Source of the DNA: Thermaurantimonas sp046299575
GTDB taxonomy: Bacteria > Bacteroidota > Bacteroidia > Flavobacteriales > Schleiferiaceae
Direction: 5' to 3'
Length of the DNA: 64,000 nt
Assembly: GCF_046299575.1 (NCBI RefSeq)
Contig: NZ_JBKBHX010000007.1
Coordinates: forward strand, 62,001 to 126,000
The notes under the pieces are model-generated. The model worked only from the letters and a program-made list of their open reading frames with translations, had not been told where the DNA came from and did no database searches. This document shows positions 17,779-26,669 of this stretch, in pieces. Both the position numbers and the translations under genes were made by a program. Position 1 is the first letter of the stretch; each line of letters starts with the position of its first letter.

Positions 17779-18246
17779 TTAATCGGCTTTTCGCTCGGGC
17801 ATTTCTCTGAGTTCTTTTACGATAGCACGCCTAAACTGAACTTCGCTCCTGTAAAGTTCTAATGCTCTGCGTGAGCCGAGAAGCTTCTGAAAACGCTTAT
17901 AGTATTCGTTCTGTAGCCTTGCATATTCATCGTTGATTTTAAAAATGGAGTTCAGCACCCTTTCAGCTTCGTTGTCAGAAATTGCATTTATTGAGTCTGA
18001 TTGTATTTTTCCGTCAATAAGCTCTATGCGGTCTTGATGGAGTTTGTCTATCTTTTTGCGGTATTCGTTGTATAGGGGCCAGAATTTCTCCGATTCTTCG
18101 GGAGTGAGGTCTAATCGTGAAGTGATGATGGCTATCCGCATATTTTCAATGCGAGTTCGTGCTTTGTGATGGATCTTATCGTGCTGGGCACTTAAACTCA
18201 AAGCGCTGATAACCAATAAAGTGAGTGAAATTATTCTTGTAGCCAT
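17779..18246 (-). CDS. Spy/CpxP-like periplasmic protein
   Basis: 155 residues with a signal peptide (cleavage near SLSAQ, residue 21). The helical remainder carries the pattern LDLTPEESEKFWPLYNEY, typical of Bacteroidota Spy/LTXXQ-like periplasmic proteins encoded beside ECF sigma factors. It is third in the sigma/anti-sigma/periplasmic trio and overlaps the anti-sigma gene by 16 bases. A sensing or chaperone role for envelope stress is inferred from context. Confidence 0.75.
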   Translation of the reverse strand: MATRIISLTLLVISALSLSAQHDKIHHKARTRIENMRIAIITSRLDLTPEESEKFWPLYNEYRKKIDKLHQDRIELIDGKIQSDSINAISDNEAERVLNSIFKINDEYARLQNEYYKRFQKLLGSRRALELYRSEVQFRRAIVKELREMPERKAD

Positions 18247-18602
18247 AGTAAATCTTCTTCAGCGATTGATTGTGTGTGATTTTCTAAATATTTGAAGTAT
18301 TCAGTTGTAAGTATAGCCTCGTCGGTAATAGCTATTAATTCACTTTGTTTGGCAAAATATTCTTGTTCTATTGTCTTCAGATGTTGTTGATATTTATAAA
18401 CAGAAACCCCTAACAGCAGTAGAATTGCAGCAGCAATGGATGCTGACAGGTAATAGAGCCTCTTTCTTCTTGAATTGTATGAAATAAAATAATGGCTAAA
18501 ATCGCCAGTGTTAACTTTTGAGTTTTTATTCAATAGTACCTTTTCTCGGAGTAATCCAAGGAGAGGAAAGTTTTTTAATTCTTTATCGATTGATTCTTTC
18601 AT
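18231..18602 (-). CDS. Probable membrane anti-sigma factor
   Basis: 123 residues: a cytoplasmic N-terminal part of about 48 residues, one transmembrane helix (about 50-69, YYLSASIAAAILLLLGVSVY) and a short periplasmic tail. No zinc-binding anti-sigma motif (HxxxCxxC) is present. The call rests on topology and on position between an ECF sigma gene (20 bases upstream) and the Spy-like gene. A divergent anti-sigma of this size is usual in the phylum. Confidence 0.65.
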   Translation of the reverse strand: MKESIDKELKNFPLLGLLREKVLLNKNSKVNTGDFSHYFISYNSRRKRLYYLSASIAAAILLLLGVSVYKYQQHLKTIEQEYFAKQSELIAITDEAILTTEYFKYLENHTQSIAEEDLLWLQE

Positions 18603-18622
18603 TTCAAGACTTTTGACAACAT

Positions 18623-19189
18623 TTAGCGATTTTCGTTTAATTTATCAATTAGATATTTTTCAACTTTCACCATCGCGTGGTAAAAGGAAGCCTTCAGTGA
18701 TCCTTCAGAAATTCCTGTAATTTCGCTTATTGTGTCGTAGGGGAGTTCGTCGAAGTAGCGCATCAGAAATACTGCTCTCTGCCTTGGAGGTAGGGTTGCT
18801 ACAGCATCATCAAACCACTCCGAGGCTTTGGAAAAATCTATTTCTTCTTCGTGATACGATGTTTTCAATATTTCTAAAGAATCGTATTCAGCGAACTTTT
18901 CAAAATCTTTTGACTTTTTCCAATTGATGCATTCGTTATATGCAATGCGATACATCCAAGTGTAAAGCGTAGAATTTCCTTTAAATTTTCGAAGATTGCC
19001 AAATACTTTGATCCAAACATTCTGCATTACATCCTGTGCATCGGTTGAATTTTTTAGAAAAGATCGAACGAACATCGTTATTCGAGTTGCATAAGCTTCA
19101 TAAATCAATTTACACGCATTCTCAAAATCCTTTCGGCTATGCGTACTCAAAAGGTATTCGATCTTCAGATGAAAGTCTTTTTCTGACAC
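18623..19189 (-). CDS. ECF-type RNA polymerase sigma factor
   Basis: 188 residues with sigma region 2 (about 24-90, DAQDVMQNVWIKVFGNLRKF and TLYTWMYRIAYNECI) and region 4 (about 125-180, LPPRQRAVFLMRYFDELPYDTISEITGISEGSLKASFYHA). The start codon is GTG. It probably directs transcription of its own operon and an envelope regulon in response to the membrane partner encoded next. No autoregulated promoter could be recognised in the short upstream gap. Confidence 0.92.
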   Translation of the reverse strand: MSEKDFHLKIEYLLSTHSRKDFENACKLIYEAYATRITMFVRSFLKNSTDAQDVMQNVWIKVFGNLRKFKGNSTLYTWMYRIAYNECINWKKSKDFEKFAEYDSLEILKTSYHEEEIDFSKASEWFDDAVATLPPRQRAVFLMRYFDELPYDTISEITGISEGSLKASFYHAMVKVEKYLIDKLNENR

Positions 19190-19233
19190 GTGGTAATGAC
19201 CCGAATTGCGATAAATGAGTAATACCTATATCA

Positions 19234-19428
19234 CTAAAAAACTTTTGCGAATACAAAAATCAAAAACAGCAATGTAATAATACCAAGCAGCAGATATACT
19301 GTACCTGAATAAAAGTGCTTGTGTATCGGCGCATCTTTCTTGTAACTCCATGCGAGGTATATAATAAAAAGGGTCATAAATACAGCGGCAAAAATCCAGT
19401 GGCCTGTGGTTATGTGTTCGTTGATCAT
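19234..19428 (-). CDS. Small two-helix membrane protein
   Basis: 64 residues with two hydrophobic helices (about 10-27 and 42-63) joined by a charged loop (SYKKDAPIHKHFYSG). Similar small proteins with a GHW...WSYKKD pattern occur across Flavobacteriia without assigned function (from memory). It lies 19 bases downstream of pdxH on the same strand and is probably co-transcribed with it. Confidence 0.65.
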   Translation of the reverse strand: MINEHITTGHWIFAAVFMTLFIIYLAWSYKKDAPIHKHFYSGTVYLLLGIITLLFLIFVFAKVF

Positions 19429-19447
19429 TTTTATTAGCGATTATTAA

Positions 19448-20095
19448 TTATGGTGCTAAACGGTATATTTTCCAATTGGCATTTTCTGTAAATTCATAAA
19501 CAATGCGGTCGTGTAGTCGCGAGGGTCTGCCTTGCCAAAATTCAAACTTTTTTGGTTTGACGATATATCCTCCCCAATTTTCAGGACAGGGTATTTGCTC
19601 AGTATTTTCAAACTTTTTAGCCAACTCTTGAAAGCGCTTTTCCAAATACTCACGCGAATCGATGATTTGACTTTGTGGTGATACATGTGCACCAATCTGG
19701 CTTTCGCGCGGACGAGTCCTGAAATATGCTTCGCTTTCAGCTCTCGACACTTTTTCAGCCAGCCCGTCAATGCGCACCTGTCTCTCGGCCTGTGCCCAGT
19801 AGAAGAGAAGCGATACCTTTGGATTTTCAGCAATTTCTTTAGCTTTATCGCTATCGTAATTCGTGTAGAAAACAAAGCCATCGATCGAATATTCCTTCAA
19901 AAGCACTTGTCTCGACTTCGGATAGCCATCCAGTCCAATGGAGCTCAGCGTCATAGCATTGAAGTCGTATACATTGATCTTTTGAAAATCTTCAAACCAG
20001 ATATCAAAGAGTTTATTAGGATTGTCAGGTAGTTCGGATTCTATTAATTCTCCTCTCGTGTAATGCTCTCTGGCGCCATGAAGTACTTTCTTCAT
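19448..20095 (-). CDS. pdxH: Pyridoxamine 5'-phosphate oxidase
   Basis: FMN enzyme making pyridoxal 5'-phosphate from PNP or PMP. 215 residues with REHYTRGEL at the N-terminus, SRQVLLKEY and FVFYTNYDSDKAKEI for FMN/PLP binding, QVRIDG, and the C-terminal EFWQGRPSRLHDR signature. The frame can be extended 8 codons to a TTG at 20119, but that TTG lies within the promoter box TAATTTTG at 20117-20124, so the ATG at 20095 is the start. Confidence 0.95.
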   Translation of the reverse strand: MKKVLHGAREHYTRGELIESELPDNPNKLFDIWFEDFQKINVYDFNAMTLSSIGLDGYPKSRQVLLKEYSIDGFVFYTNYDSDKAKEIAENPKVSLLFYWAQAERQVRIDGLAEKVSRAESEAYFRTRPRESQIGAHVSPQSQIIDSREYLEKRFQELAKKFENTEQIPCPENWGGYIVKPKKFEFWQGRPSRLHDRIVYEFTENANWKIYRLAP

Positions 20096-20116
20096 CGGAA
20101 TATAATTAATCTTTGA

Positions 20117-20124
20117 CAAAATTA
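20117..20124 (-). promoter_or_regulatory. -7 promoter box for pdxH
   Basis: TAATTTTG on the minus strand, a full TAnnTTTG match, 21 bases upstream of the pdxH ATG. It overlaps the alternative TTG start and rules it out. Confidence 0.6.
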
Positions 20125-20198
20125 TTTTGAACTTTTTGACTCGTAGTATGACATTTGATTATACTTTTATACCTACTTAGCTCTAAGTTGTTCGAATT

Positions 20199-20759
20199 AT
20201 GAAAGTGTTAGACAAACCAAAGCAAGGATGTTTACTCGTTTCGGAACCACTTCTGGGTGATCCAAATTTCGAGAAATCTGTTGTTTATCTAGTAGCATAT
20301 TCAAACGAAGGTGCAGTAGGTTTTATCATCAATCACGAAAGCGATTTGATGATCAGCGATTTCTTCGACAATCTTGACAATGTTGATATGTTTATTCTCA
20401 ATGGCGGACCGGTTGAAACGCAAAACCTCTACTTTATTCACAAACGTCCTGACCTGATAGAATCCAATTATCACATTACCGACAACTATTACTGGGGAGG
20501 GGATACAGATAAACTCTTCGAGAAGATCAGAAACAGCGAAATATCTGACCAAGAGGTTATTTTTTTTAGAGGTTACAGTGGATGGGCATCCGGCCAACTT
20601 GAAAACGAGATAAAGCACAAATCCTGGATTGTGGTAGAAGACTCCATAGACGAACTGCTCAGCATGCCTCCCGAAGAGCGATGGCCACATATGCTTCGAA
20701 AAATTGGTGGGGAATATCTCTTATGGATCAACACTCCCTCTGATCCGGTTTTGAACTGA
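20199..20759 (+). CDS. YqgE/AlgH family protein
   Basis: 186 residues matching the UPF0301 family: GCLLVSEPLLGDPNFEKSVVYLVAYSNEGAVGFIINH at the N-terminus, LNGGPVETQNLYFIHKRPDL in the middle, and the conserved GYSGWASGQLENE. AlgH was linked to alginate regulation in Pseudomonas, but its biochemical role is unresolved. It is an isolated gene upstream of tRNA-Val. Confidence 0.93.
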   Translation: MKVLDKPKQGCLLVSEPLLGDPNFEKSVVYLVAYSNEGAVGFIINHESDLMISDFFDNLDNVDMFILNGGPVETQNLYFIHKRPDLIESNYHITDNYYWGGDTDKLFEKIRNSEISDQEVIFFRGYSGWASGQLENEIKHKSWIVVEDSIDELLSMPPEERWPHMLRKIGGEYLLWINTPSDPVLN

Positions 20760-20851
20760 TTTTTCCTTAACGAAAAATTAAAGATTTGGAAATATTTTCT
20801 GATATTTTGAAAATCAGTAAATTGAAAAATCAAAAAAATTTCGAAAGGATA

Positions 20852-20880
20852 TTGTAGGAGTGTAAAGAACTCTATCTTTG
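20852..20880 (+). promoter_or_regulatory. Promoter of tRNA-Val
   Basis: TTG at 20852-20854, an 18-base spacer, then TATCTTTG at 20873-20880. This is the clearest full Bacteroidota promoter in the window, 20 bases before the mature tRNA 5' end. Confidence 0.75.
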
Positions 20881-20900
20881 CAGCCGTTCTTTAAAAACAA

Positions 20901-20975
20901 GGGTTCATAGCTCAGCTGGTTCAGAGCACCTGCCTTACAAGCAGGGGGTCACAGGTTCGAATCCTGTTGAACCCA
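20901..20975 (+). tRNA. tRNA-Val (anticodon TAC)
   Basis: A complete cloverleaf of 75 bases. The acceptor stem gggttca pairs with tgaaccc, the D arm is gctc...gagc, and the anticodon stem cctgc/gcagg encloses loop cttacaa with anticodon TAC. The T arm is acagg-ttcgaat-cctgt and the discriminator is A. CCA is not encoded. Confidence 0.97.
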
Positions 20976-21044
20976 CGAAAAACCAGGCAGTTAAGATTCA
21001 CAAAAATTGACAATCTGCCAAAAACTGAAAAAATACGGAAAATA

Positions 21045-21080
21045 AGGGGTTACAACTTATGAGTTGTAGCCCCTATCATT
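21045..21080 (+). terminator. Hairpin downstream of tRNA-Val
   Basis: A 13-bp stem (aggggttacaact with agttgtagcccct, one G-T pair) and a four-base loop are followed by atcattttt. It probably ends the tRNA transcript about 70 bases after the gene. Confidence 0.6.
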
Positions 21081-21177
21081 TTTACTCTTAAGAATCTCAA
21101 GCTTTTTGATGTTTTAAGCTTGAAAGTCTGGAAGGTTTTAAAAAAAGATTTGACACTTACTCTTTTTCGTAAAATTT

Positions 21178-21213
21178 AAAAGGGAGCATCGCCCAATAGG
21201 ATGCTCCCTTTTA
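21178..21213. terminator. Bidirectional hairpin terminator
   Basis: Arm gggagcatc (21182-21190) pairs with gatgctccc (21200-21208). A-rich sequence lies before it and T-rich sequence after it on both strands. It separates the tRNA unit from the convergent conserved gene ending at 21233. Confidence 0.75.
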
Positions 21214-21232
21214 AGTAGGTTGTATTGTCTTC

Positions 21233-21718
21233 TTACTTTACGTATTGAAAATGCCAGCTCTGTTTAACAGGCACAATCCAGTTGTTTTCCAAATCCTTTT
21301 TTGTATTCACTACATTGTTGAAAACCAATGTTTCTAGGCCTATTTCGCCTTCTTTTACTAATCTTTTGAATGTTTGCAAGTTACAGCCCACAATCGCATT
21401 GCCATCGCGATAGGCTACCTGGAAGCGGTCAAATAGCGTTATGCCACATTCTTTTTCAATTTCGCTCAGTACCCGAACTGAAGCATCGATAGCACAGCCA
21501 CTCACTTGGTTAAAACTTTCGTCAACTGCCAGTACCACAAATCTGTCAAAAAAGATGGCAAACGACGACAGCAGTGGCTTGTTGTGTGCCTTCCAGTTTT
21601 GACAGAAGTTGTAGAGTTTTTCAGAGATTTTGTCGAGATTCGACTCTGTGAAGGTCTTATCGCTTTGAAAAATCCATATGCGCGATGAATCCTTCATTTC
21701 GTTAAATGGTACATACAT
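21233..21718 (-). CDS. Conserved Bacteroidota protein of unknown function
   Basis: 161 residues starting MYVPFNEMKDSSRIWIFQS, without signal peptide or membrane helix. The family is common in Bacteroidota and, as far as I recall, is often labelled ABC transporter ATPase. The sequence has no Walker A, Walker B or signature motif, so that label would be wrong. It contains an ASGC-like stretch (QVSGCAIDASVRVL). Single gene with a near-consensus box TACTTTCG about 20 bases upstream and a terminator after it. Confidence 0.75.
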   Translation of the reverse strand: MYVPFNEMKDSSRIWIFQSDKTFTESNLDKISEKLYNFCQNWKAHNKPLLSSFAIFFDRFVVLAVDESFNQVSGCAIDASVRVLSEIEKECGITLFDRFQVAYRDGNAIVGCNLQTFKRLVKEGEIGLETLVFNNVVNTKKDLENNWIVPVKQSWHFQYVK

Positions 21719-21968
21719 AACGAAAAGTTTTTAGTTTTGTTAGACGAAAGTAGAGGATTTCACTAAATTTTTTCCTATATTAATAAAAAAATATAACTGT
21801 TTCAAAAATCAGTAAATCAATCATTTACATAATTTTAACAAGCAAATGTTATGCACGCAGAATAAATTTTAACACCAAAAAAGAAAAAATTCCCTGTTTG
21901 TTTAACTTTTTGATCGATTCGTAAAACAAACATCCGTTTTCACAGTTTTTTCCTTCAAAAAAGTACTC

Positions 21969-22460
21969 ATGAAATTCTGGTTTACTTTTGGTATATGGGT
22001 TACAGTTGCCGTTGCTTTTGCACAGAGTTCGGTTAAGTTTCAGATTCGCAACATGGGTTCTACTGTAGAGGGCTCATTTGATCGCTTTACCCTTAACATC
22101 CGGTGGAATGCTTCAAATCCAACTGCTTCCACGGTTACAGGTAAAGTTCAGGTCGAAAGCATAAATACGGGTATTTCACTTCGTGATAATCATCTTAGAT
22201 CTTCATCGTATTTTCATGTTAAAAAATATCCGGAAATTTCCTTTAAATCTACCAGAATCGAAAAATCATCAACCGAAGCACTGTATTTCATCATTGGACA
22301 ATTGAGTATTAAAGGCATCACCAAAGAGCATGCGTTTACCATGCGAATGCTGCCTGATGGTAGAAGAGAGTTTAAAACAACCCTCAATCGACGGGACTTC
22401 GGCGTAGGTGGCTGGAGCCTGACAATGGGCGATGAAGTGCAAGTTACAGTGACGGAATAA
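21969..22460 (+). CDS. YceI-family periplasmic lipocalin-like protein
   Basis: 163 residues with a signal peptide (cleavage after VAFA, residue 18). The YceI fold pattern is present: SVKFQIRNMG, GKVQVESINTGISLRDNHLRSSSYFHVKKYPEISFKS, GQLSIKGITKEHAF and NRRDFGVGGWS. YceI proteins bind polyisoprenoid or similar hydrophobic ligands in the periplasm. The ligand here is unknown. It is followed 44 bases later by the DPP IV gene. Confidence 0.92.
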   Translation: MKFWFTFGIWVTVAVAFAQSSVKFQIRNMGSTVEGSFDRFTLNIRWNASNPTASTVTGKVQVESINTGISLRDNHLRSSSYFHVKKYPEISFKSTRIEKSSTEALYFIIGQLSIKGITKEHAFTMRMLPDGRREFKTTLNRRDFGVGGWSLTMGDEVQVTVTE

Positions 22461-22504
22461 GTCGGTATTTGCCTTAGTTTAGGCGGCAAAAACAATATTA
22501 CAAT

Positions 22505-24691
22505 ATGAGAATTTACAGAATTGGGGCAATGCTCCTGCTAATATTTGTTATTTCGTCATCCATATCAGCTCAAAAAAAGGAAATTACCCTCGAAGACATC
22601 TGGTTGCGCGGAGCCTTCAGATCTGCCGGCTACAGGGCAGGGGAGAGCATGAACGACGGCCTACACTACAGCCTAATGGTGCAGACGCCTGCCGGCTTTT
22701 CGGTAGTAAAAAACAGATATTCTGATGGTAAGACTGTCGATACACTCGTAAGTGCAGCATCTCTTACCAAAGCGTTTGGAAAGCCTTTTACCTTCAGCGG
22801 CTATGAGTTTTCTGCAGATGAGAAATTGGTATTACTCACTACTGATGCTGAGCCCATTTACCGACATTCGACTCAGGCCGTATATTACATATACAACCCT
22901 TCAACCAACGAACTCCAAAGACTTTCAAAAACTCCATCACAGCGCCTGGCATTTTTTAATCCCGAAAAGAACATCGTCGCTTTTGTGCACGACAATAATC
23001 TTTATATCAAAAACTTTCAGACCGGTGAGGAAACTCAAATCACCACCGACGGAAAGAAAAATGAAATCATCAATGGTGCAACAGATTGGGTGTATGAAGA
23101 AGAATTTGGCTTTGATCGTGGCCATTACTGGTCAGCCAAAGGGAATTATTTAGCTTTCTACCGCTTTGACGAAAGAGAAGTTCCTGTCTTCAGTATGGAC
23201 ATATTTGGCAATGACTTGTATCCACGTCAGGAACAATTTAAATATCCGAAAGCGGGGGAGAAAAATGCTTTAGTATCCATTAAAATTTATCAACTCTCAA
23301 CTAATAAGACTATCGAGGTGCAGCTGCCCGAAAGCTATGAATATATACCTCGCATTAAATGGACACCTGACGACGCCACACTTATGGTGTATGCAATGAA
23401 TCGCCATCAAAACACTCTTGACCTTTACCTGGTAGATGCCAATTCAGGCAAAGCAGAAAAAATATTTACTGAGACCGATCGCGCCTATGTAGATGTAAAC
23501 GACAATATTCGATTCCTTTCAGCCAATTCCTTCATTTGGACTAGTGAACGCGATGGCTATAACCACCTATATCTGGTAGAAAATCGTGGCAAAAAGATAT
23601 CACGTATTACAAGGGGCAACTGGGATGTAACTGAATTTTACGGCTACGACCCTTCTACTCGCACGCTGTACTTTCAGGCATCAGCCCTTCATCCAGGTCG
23701 TACTGAAGTGTACAGCATTGGTCTGAATGGCCGCAACATGCGTCGGCTAACCTCTGATGACGGTACGAATATTGCTTCCTTCAGCAAGACATTTCGATAC
23801 TTCATCCACACACACTCAAGGTCAGGAAAACCGCCTGTGATCGCTATGCGCGATAATACGGGAAAGCTAATCCGAATGCTTGAGTCCAACGAAACAGCCC
23901 AAAACCGCCTTGAATCTTACAACCTTTCGCCAACCGAATTTTTTGCCTTTAAAACTTCAGAAGGCGTTGAACTTCACGGCTGGATGATCAAACCAGCTGA
24001 TTTTGATCCAAACAAAAAATACCCTGTACTAATGCATGTGTACGGAGGTCCAGGTGCTCAGACAGTAGTCGATCGCTATGATCCGGCCAATCACTTCTGG
24101 CATCAGATGTTGGCCCAGAAAGGTTTTATCGTCGTATCGGTTGACAACCGCGGTACAGGTCATCGCGGTGCTGCATTCAAAAAGGCCACCTATCTACAGC
24201 TCGGTAAGTTAGAGCTTATCGATCAGATTGAAACTGCTAAATACCTCAGCTCCCTGCCTTATATTGACAAAGAGCGCATTGGTATTTGGGGTTGGAGCTT
24301 TGGGGGGTATTTGTCGTCGTTAGCGATTACCAAAGGAGCAGATTATTTCAAACTTGCTATAGCTGTGGCGCCCGTAACACATTGGAAGTTTTATGACACC
24401 ATTTATACAGAGCGCTACTTGCGCACGCCACAGGAAAATCCTTCAGGTTACGACGACAATTCACCTGCTCAGTTTGCCAGCCGACTGCGCGGCAAGTACT
24501 TGCTTATACATGGCACTGCCGATGACAATGTACATTACCAAAACGCTATGTACATGGCCGAACGCCTTGTACAAGCCAACAAAGACTTCGACATGATGAT
24601 GTACCCCGATAAAAATCACGGCATCTACGGCGGCTATACGCGACTACACCTGTATCGGAAGATGACCGATTTTATTCTTAACCATTTGTGA
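22505..24691 (+). CDS. Dipeptidyl peptidase IV (S9B)
   Basis: Releases X-Pro or X-Ala dipeptides from peptide N-termini, probably in the periplasm. 728 residues: signal peptide ending near residue 22 (SISAQ), an eight-bladed DPPIV_N propeller (about 90-460, including WVYEEEFGF with the amino-terminus-binding glutamates), and the catalytic domain with S598 (GWSFGG), D673 (HGTADD) and H705 (DKNHG). All catalytic residues are present. The peptide transporter gene follows, a logical partner for uptake of its products. Confidence 0.95.
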   Translation: MRIYRIGAMLLLIFVISSSISAQKKEITLEDIWLRGAFRSAGYRAGESMNDGLHYSLMVQTPAGFSVVKNRYSDGKTVDTLVSAASLTKAFGKPFTFSGYEFSADEKLVLLTTDAEPIYRHSTQAVYYIYNPSTNELQRLSKTPSQRLAFFNPEKNIVAFVHDNNLYIKNFQTGEETQITTDGKKNEIINGATDWVYEEEFGFDRGHYWSAKGNYLAFYRFDEREVPVFSMDIFGNDLYPRQEQFKYPKAGEKNALVSIKIYQLSTNKTIEVQLPESYEYIPRIKWTPDDATLMVYAMNRHQNTLDLYLVDANSGKAEKIFTETDRAYVDVNDNIRFLSANSFIWTSERDGYNHLYLVENRGKKISRITRGNWDVTEFYGYDPSTRTLYFQASALHPGRTEVYSIGLNGRNMRRLTSDDGTNIASFSKTFRYFIHTHSRSGKPPVIAMRDNTGKLIRMLESNETAQNRLESYNLSPTEFFAFKTSEGVELHGWMIKPADFDPNKKYPVLMHVYGGPGAQTVVDRYDPANHFWHQMLAQKGFIVVSVDNRGTGHRGAAFKKATYLQLGKLELIDQIETAKYLSSLPYIDKERIGIWGWSFGGYLSSLAITKGADYFKLAIAVAPVTHWKFYDTIYTERYLRTPQENPSGYDDNSPAQFASRLRGKYLLIHGTADDNVHYQNAMYMAERLVQANKDFDMMMYPDKNHGIYGGYTRLHLYRKMTDFILNHL

Positions 24692-24699
24692 AAGCTGTT

Positions 24700-24707
24700 T
24701 AGATTTG
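24700..24707 (+). promoter_or_regulatory. -7 promoter box upstream of the POT transporter
   Basis: TAGATTTG, a full TAnnTTTG match, lies 34 bases before the transporter ATG and just after the DPP IV stop. The transporter may be transcribed alone as well as by readthrough. Confidence 0.4.
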
Positions 24708-24741
24708 CCGCCTGTCAAAAATATCGTAATACTCACGTAAC

Positions 24742-26652
24742 ATGCATCCAGCTTACAAACTTATGTTGATCGCCTGGGCCGCCGTGGCCGCCTGGGTAGC
24801 TTTCGTTATTCTGCTCAACCGTAAAGTTCACCCCAAAGCGCTCTTTGCCCTTTTCATGGTAGAGCTGTGGGAGCGCTTTAGCTACTACGGTATGCGTGCC
24901 ATACTGGTACTGTATATGACCAGCGAATTGGCAAAGGGCGGATTTGCCTTCGACGACGCCAAAGCATATGGTATCTACGGTGCTTATGGAGCCTTGGTGT
25001 ACCTCACTCCCATTTTAGGGGGATTTTTCGCCGATAAAATCATGGGCTTTCGCCGGGCGATCATATGGGGAGCCCTACTCATGGCAGCAGGTCAATTTAC
25101 CCTATTTCTCAACAATCAAACGACCTTTTACATTGGTCTTGCTCTGTTGGTTATCGGCAATGGCTTCTTTAAGCCCAATATCTCGAGCATGATTGGTCGC
25201 TTTTATCCCGAAGGCGATCCTCGTCGCGACGGAGCTTTTACCATTTTTTACATGGGTATCAATATCGGGGCGTTTCTTACCCCTCTAACTTGTGGTGCCA
25301 TTGGCGAAATTGAGGGGTGGCAATACGGCTTCCTCACCGCTGGTATTGGTATGGTACTCGGTTTTCTCATCTTCATGTGGGCACAGAGTGCGGGATGGTA
25401 TGAATCACATGGTTTAAAACCGGAAGAAGATGCAAAACCCATTATCAAAGGCATAAATAACCGACTCGTACCTTATATCACCACGATTATTCTCATTCCC
25501 ATAGCATGGCTCCTGATTCTTAAAAATGACGTAGTCGATGTAATGCTTGGCATTTTGGCTGTAGGTATTCTCGGCTATTTGCTCTTTTTAGCCGGCAAAT
25601 ACGACACAGTGCAGAAGCAGCGTATTTGGGTAATCGTACTCTTGTTGCTTTTCACAACCGTATTCTGGACATTCTTCGAGTTGGCCGGCAGCGCCATGAA
25701 CCTCTTTACCGAGCGCAACGTGAATAAGACCTTTCTCGGTATGACCTTTACCACTACATTCTTCCAGAGTGTCAATCCTCTGTTTATCATGCTTTTCGCT
25801 CCGGTATTTTCGTGGCTTTGGATTACGCTGAGCAAAGCTGGAAAAGAGCCTGCTGCACCATACAAGTTTGCAGTTGGTTTGTCGCTTCTTGGTCTCGGAT
25901 TTCTGGTGCTCACCCTTGGTAAGGCCGCAGCTGTTTCGGGCCTAGTACCTGCCTTCTTCCTTATAATGCTCTACCTGCTTCACACGCTTGGAGAGCTGAC
26001 CCTTTCGCCAGTGGGTCTCAGCCTTGTTACCAAGCTCTCACCTGCTAAAATTGTTGGTATGCTTATGGGGATTTGGTTTTTAAGTTCTTCCATTGCACAC
26101 CAGGCTGGTAAGCATATTGCCCGATTTACAACTGTGAGCGAATCTAAAATCATCCAAAATCCAGAGTTTAAAAAGCACATCGATGACCAACGTCTCTTTG
26201 AAGTACTCTCTGGAGAGGAGTTTGGCCAACTGATGAAAGAAATGTCGGTTGAAAAAGCCCTTGTAAACGAAAAGACCCTTCAGTTGCTGAATCAAGGCCT
26301 GGAATCGCCCAAATACGCTGTGGCCACCCTTCAAATTCAGGAAATCATCGACCGCGCTAATAACCTCAGCAACGAAACTCAGCGCCAAAAGGCACTGGCC
26401 GAAAGCCAAAAGACCTTCCTTGTATATTCAGACAATGGTGCTACTAAAGACTACGGCATAGTACCGCAAAGCAAGGCTTCTGAGTTGCTCGATGGAAGCA
26501 TTAGCGGTACAGTGATATCCTCATTGCGCAACGACTCTTTAGATCTTGGCCTTGGCGTCTTCCGCAAGCTCGGCCTTTTTGCCATAGGTTGTGGGGTTCT
26601 TCTCTTCATTCTCGGTCCTATGGTAAGCCGCTGGATGCACGGCATCAAATAG
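24742..26652 (+). CDS. POT-family proton-coupled peptide transporter
   Basis: 636 residues with the POT signature ELWERFSYYGMRAILVLYM (residues 33-51) and GNGFFKPNISSMIGRFY, plus a multi-helix MFS body. A hydrophilic segment of about 130 residues (roughly 468-600) lies between the penultimate and last helices, making the protein longer than the usual 480-500 of bacterial POTs. It imports di- and tripeptides with protons, fitting the DPP IV gene 50 bases upstream. A strong terminator follows. Confidence 0.93.
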   Translation: MHPAYKLMLIAWAAVAAWVAFVILLNRKVHPKALFALFMVELWERFSYYGMRAILVLYMTSELAKGGFAFDDAKAYGIYGAYGALVYLTPILGGFFADKIMGFRRAIIWGALLMAAGQFTLFLNNQTTFYIGLALLVIGNGFFKPNISSMIGRFYPEGDPRRDGAFTIFYMGINIGAFLTPLTCGAIGEIEGWQYGFLTAGIGMVLGFLIFMWAQSAGWYESHGLKPEEDAKPIIKGINNRLVPYITTIILIPIAWLLILKNDVVDVMLGILAVGILGYLLFLAGKYDTVQKQRIWVIVLLLLFTTVFWTFFELAGSAMNLFTERNVNKTFLGMTFTTTFFQSVNPLFIMLFAPVFSWLWITLSKAGKEPAAPYKFAVGLSLLGLGFLVLTLGKAAAVSGLVPAFFLIMLYLLHTLGELTLSPVGLSLVTKLSPAKIVGMLMGIWFLSSSIAHQAGKHIARFTTVSESKIIQNPEFKKHIDDQRLFEVLSGEEFGQLMKEMSVEKALVNEKTLQLLNQGLESPKYAVATLQIQEIIDRANNLSNETQRQKALAESQKTFLVYSDNGATKDYGIVPQSKASELLDGSISGTVISSLRNDSLDLGLGVFRKLGLFAIGCGVLLFILGPMVSRWMHGIK

Positions 26653-26669
26653 CTTTGTACTTTTAAAAT

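Noticed and set aside
19456..19881. 141-codon minus frame inside pdxH
   Set aside because: Out-of-frame shadow of a well-supported enzyme gene; composition is basic and without motifs.
20301..20690. 129-codon minus frame opposite AlgH
   Set aside because: Antisense shadow of a conserved family gene.
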